Positions 61,547 to 64,000 of a stretch of 64,000 nucleotides of DNA are shown piece after piece. The notes beneath the pieces were generated by a model that had not been told where the DNA came from, made no database searches, and saw only the letters and a program-made list of their open reading frames with translations. Position numbers and translations under genes: made by a program. Source of the DNA: Megasphaera sp. (lineage in GTDB: Bacteria; Bacillota; Negativicutes; Veillonellales; Megasphaeraceae); NCBI GenBank assembly GCA_022486585.1, contig JAKVKI010000008.1, forward strand, positions 1-64,000, written 5' to 3'. Position 1 is the first letter of the stretch. The number at the start of each line of letters is the position of its first letter.

Positions 61547-62636
61547 GGCAATCACCTTTCTTATGACAGAACTGCATTTTTTCACGAACAGCCTGCAACG
61601 CTTTATTTTCCATATCCGCATCGCCTAGCGCATCAATGACCGGACGGATATTGGATTCGACAATGATGAGCTGTGCGCCGGCTTCGTTAAAGCCCCGACT
61701 CATCAGATAGAACAACTTATCTTTATCGATTTGTCCGGCACTAGATGCATGATTACCGACGACATCATCTTCCTTGCAAAGCAACAAGGGAATAGAAATG
61801 GAATGGACTCCCTTATTCAACAGCAAACATACATCGGATTCAGAACCGACGGCTTTCTTACCGCCCCGGAGAAAATCAATCGTGCCGCGGAAGTATTTTT
61901 TCGACGTATCCATCAGTGCCCCTGTCGTCAAGATATCCGTATTCGTTTTGACACCTTGTGTTGGCACCCAATAGGAAAAGTCAAAGATTTGATCGCCATT
62001 GCCAAGGTACATGGCCTGGCTGTTGAATTGGTTTTCGTCGTGGTTCAAATCCGTTTTATAGTATATGATAGACGTACTGCTCCCCAATTCTGCGCTCACG
62101 TAGTCGACAGTACTATTCTTGCCGCCTACGGCATAGCGATGTTCCACATGACGGACGTTGTGGTCGTGGAGCTGTACTTTACTCACCTTGAGGTGCGCAT
62201 CATTACCGAGTTCAAAATATTCAGCTATGTTAATGCCGCCCTTTTCTGCACCGCCTTCAAACGTCAGGAACAGCTGCAAATCACTGCCGTCGCCAGCACG
62301 GACCCGCAACGGGCCATCGATCTGCCCTTCCAGATCGCTCAGCGTATATTCGAGCCACACAGCTCCTTTTGCGCCGGCTGGTACAGTGATGTCGATACCG
62401 CAGTTCCCATGATGTACAGCCTGTTCCAGCGCAGCTGCATTGGCACCGGCAAAGAGCTTCGTATCCGGCCAGTCTTCACCGTGATAGCCCTGGATAGCAA
62501 TGGCATCGCCAGTTTGGCGGATATCCGGCTGAAAAGGGAATTGCGGCCCTTCCGTAAGCGGATCTAATTCCAAATGATTGACTTTCATCCAGCGGAAGGT
62601 CGGACGAGGCAATTCATTATACAGTAATTTTGTCAT
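61509..62636 (-). CDS. sufD: Fe-S cluster assembly protein SufD
   Basis: SufBD-fold; VGNHASSAGQIDKDKLFYLMSRGFNEAGAQLIIVE. Confidence 0.92.
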   Translation of the reverse strand: MTKLLYNELPRPTFRWMKVNHLELDPLTEGPQFPFQPDIRQTGDAIAIQGYHGEDWPDTKLFAGANAAALEQAVHHGNCGIDITVPAGAKGAVWLEYTLSDLEGQIDGPLRVRAGDGSDLQLFLTFEGGAEKGGINIAEYFELGNDAHLKVSKVQLHDHNVRHVEHRYAVGGKNSTVDYVSAELGSSTSIIYYKTDLNHDENQFNSQAMYLGNGDQIFDFSYWVPTQGVKTNTDILTTGALMDTSKKYFRGTIDFLRGGKKAVGSESDVCLLLNKGVHSISIPLLLCKEDDVVGNHASSAGQIDKDKLFYLMSRGFNEAGAQLIIVESNIRPVIDALGDADMENKALQAVREKMQFCHKKGDCHDKCTKRFPHFD

Positions 62637-62650
62637 GACTATGGCCTCCC

Positions 62651-64000
62651 CTATTTCAAGGAACCTTTCAGTTCCAGATTAATCAAATTATTCATTTCAA
62701 CGGCATATTCCAGCGGCAAGGCTTTAGAAACTGGTTCTACGAACCCCCGAACCAGCATCGCCCGCGCTTCTTCTTCGCTGAGGCCGCGGCTCATCAGATA
62801 GAACACTGCTTCATCGGAAATACGGCCGATCTTTGCTTCATGCCCTAAGTCGATATTGTCATTTTTGACGACAATCGCCGGGATCGTATCGGATTGGGAC
62901 TGTTCATCCAGCATAAGTGATTCGCAGCTGACATTGGCTTTCGCGCCTTCCGCTTTTTCATTGATAACGACGCTGCCGCGATAAATACAAGCACCGCCGC
63001 TCTTGCTGATCGATTTTGAATTAATATTGCTCGTCGTATGCGGTGCATTATGCACTACTTTAGACCCTGTATCGAGGAACTGCCCTTTACCGGCAAAGGT
63101 AACGCCTGTAAATTCACAATGGGCACCTTCACCTTGCAAAATACTCATCGGGTACAAGCAGGATGTATGTGAACCAAACGAGCCGGTTACCCAATTGATC
63201 GTACCATTTTTACCGACGATGGCACGTTTCGTATTCAGGTTATACATATTTTTAGACCAGTTTTCGATCGTCGAGTATGTCAGGGTCGCATCATCGCCAA
63301 TGAATAATTCAACACAGCCGGCATGCAGATTAGCGACATTATATTTCGGTGCGCTGCACCCTTCGATAAAGTGTACCTTCGCCCCTTTGTTGACAATGAT
63401 CATCGTATGTTCAAACTGACCGGCACCTGGCGCGTTCAGGCGGAAATAACTCTGCAGCGGTATAGACACATCGACGCCTTCTGGCACATATACGTAAGAA
63501 CCGCCAGACCAGACAGCCCCGTGAAGGGCAGCGAATTTATGATCCGTCGGCGGTACGAGCTTCATGAAATGAGCCCGCACGATATCTTCATAATCACGAA
63601 GTGCCGTATCGAAATCGGTGTAAATAACACCTTGCTGTACTAATTCATCTTGTATGCTGTGATAGACTACTTCCGAATCATACTGTGCTCCTACACCGGC
63701 CAGGGACGTCTTTTCCGCTTCCGGTATGCCCAGTCTGTCGAACGTATCTTTAATATCATCAGGAACATCATCCCAGTTCGCCTTCATTTGCGCATTAGGA
63801 CGAACATAGGTGACGATATTATCCATATCGAGCCCGCTAATAGAAGGGCCCCAATCCGGATATTTCATCTTATAAAACAAATCGAGGGATTTCAAGCGGA
63901 AATCAAGCATCCATTGGGGTTCATTCTTTTTTCCCGATATTTCCCGTACAATATCCGGCGTCAGGCCGGCATCGGTTTTATAAGCACATTTAAAATCTTT
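62651..64000 (-). CDS. sufB: Fe-S cluster assembly protein SufB (5' end beyond window)
   Basis: Continuous reading frame through 64000: KDFKCAYKTDAGLTPDIVREISGKKNEPQWMLDFRLKSLDLFYKMKYPDWGPSI...; ORF-track start at 63910 is an internal Met. Confidence 0.96.
   Translation of the reverse strand, partial: KDFKCAYKTDAGLTPDIVREISGKKNEPQWMLDFRLKSLDLFYKMKYPDWGPSISGLDMDNIVTYVRPNAQMKANWDDVPDDIKDTFDRLGIPEAEKTSLAGVGAQYDSEVVYHSIQDELVQQGVIYTDFDTALRDYEDIVRAHFMKLVPPTDHKFAALHGAVWSGGSYVYVPEGVDVSIPLQSYFRLNAPGAGQFEHTMIIVNKGAKVHFIEGCSAPKYNVANLHAGCVELFIGDDATLTYSTIENWSKNMYNLNTKRAIVGKNGTINWVTGSFGSHTSCLYPMSILQGEGAHCEFTGVTFAGKGQFLDTGSKVVHNAPHTTSNINSKSISKSGGACIYRGSVVINEKAEGAKANVSCESLMLDEQSQSDTIPAIVVKNDNIDLGHEAKIGRISDEAVFYLMSRGLSEEEARAMLVRGFVEPVSKALPLEYAVEMNNLINLELKGSLK

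Noticed and set aside
61731-62567. 278-aa plus-strand ORF antisense to sufD
   Set aside because: Long but no domain; sufD on the opposite strand is clearly coding.
63910-63910. SufB start at 63910 as given by the ORF track
   Set aside because: The frame continues upstream with conserved SufB N-terminal residues to the window edge, so the gene is cut by the window, not short.

Overview
This window is a Gram-negative Firmicute chromosome segment (Negativicutes; Megasphaera-like by the bcd-etfB-etfA genes and overall gene content; taxonomy is inferred, not searched). It is mostly core genome on the minus strand: ftsH; rfbABDC; proS-ispG-rseP-dxr-cdsA-uppS-frr-pyrH-tsf-rpsB; rplU-prp-rpmA; an AcrAB-type RND pump with a TetR regulator; smc-ftsY; rnhB-rbgA; a T-box and thrS; bcd-etfB-etfA; leuS; a GH18 protein; and sufU-sufS-sufD-sufB (sufB runs off the right edge). 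I saw no tRNA, rRNA, CRISPR or transposon. The most unusual region is 12.5-17.4 kb. It encodes (i) an SDF/DAACS dicarboxylate-type symporter with an N-terminal domain that looks like a degenerate RsbW anti-sigma ATPase, (ii) a membrane sensor with a SpoIIE/PP2C phosphatase domain, and convergently (iii) an intact RsbW-like kinase and (iv) an RsbV-like STAS protein, with no sigma factor nearby. This could be a partner-switching module that acts on a transporter rather than on a sigma factor. Other items: an unassigned structured leader RNA candidate before an amino-acid permease, a 40-aa CXXC membrane protein missed by the ORF track, a truncated cupin remnant, and several promoter-associated palindromes.
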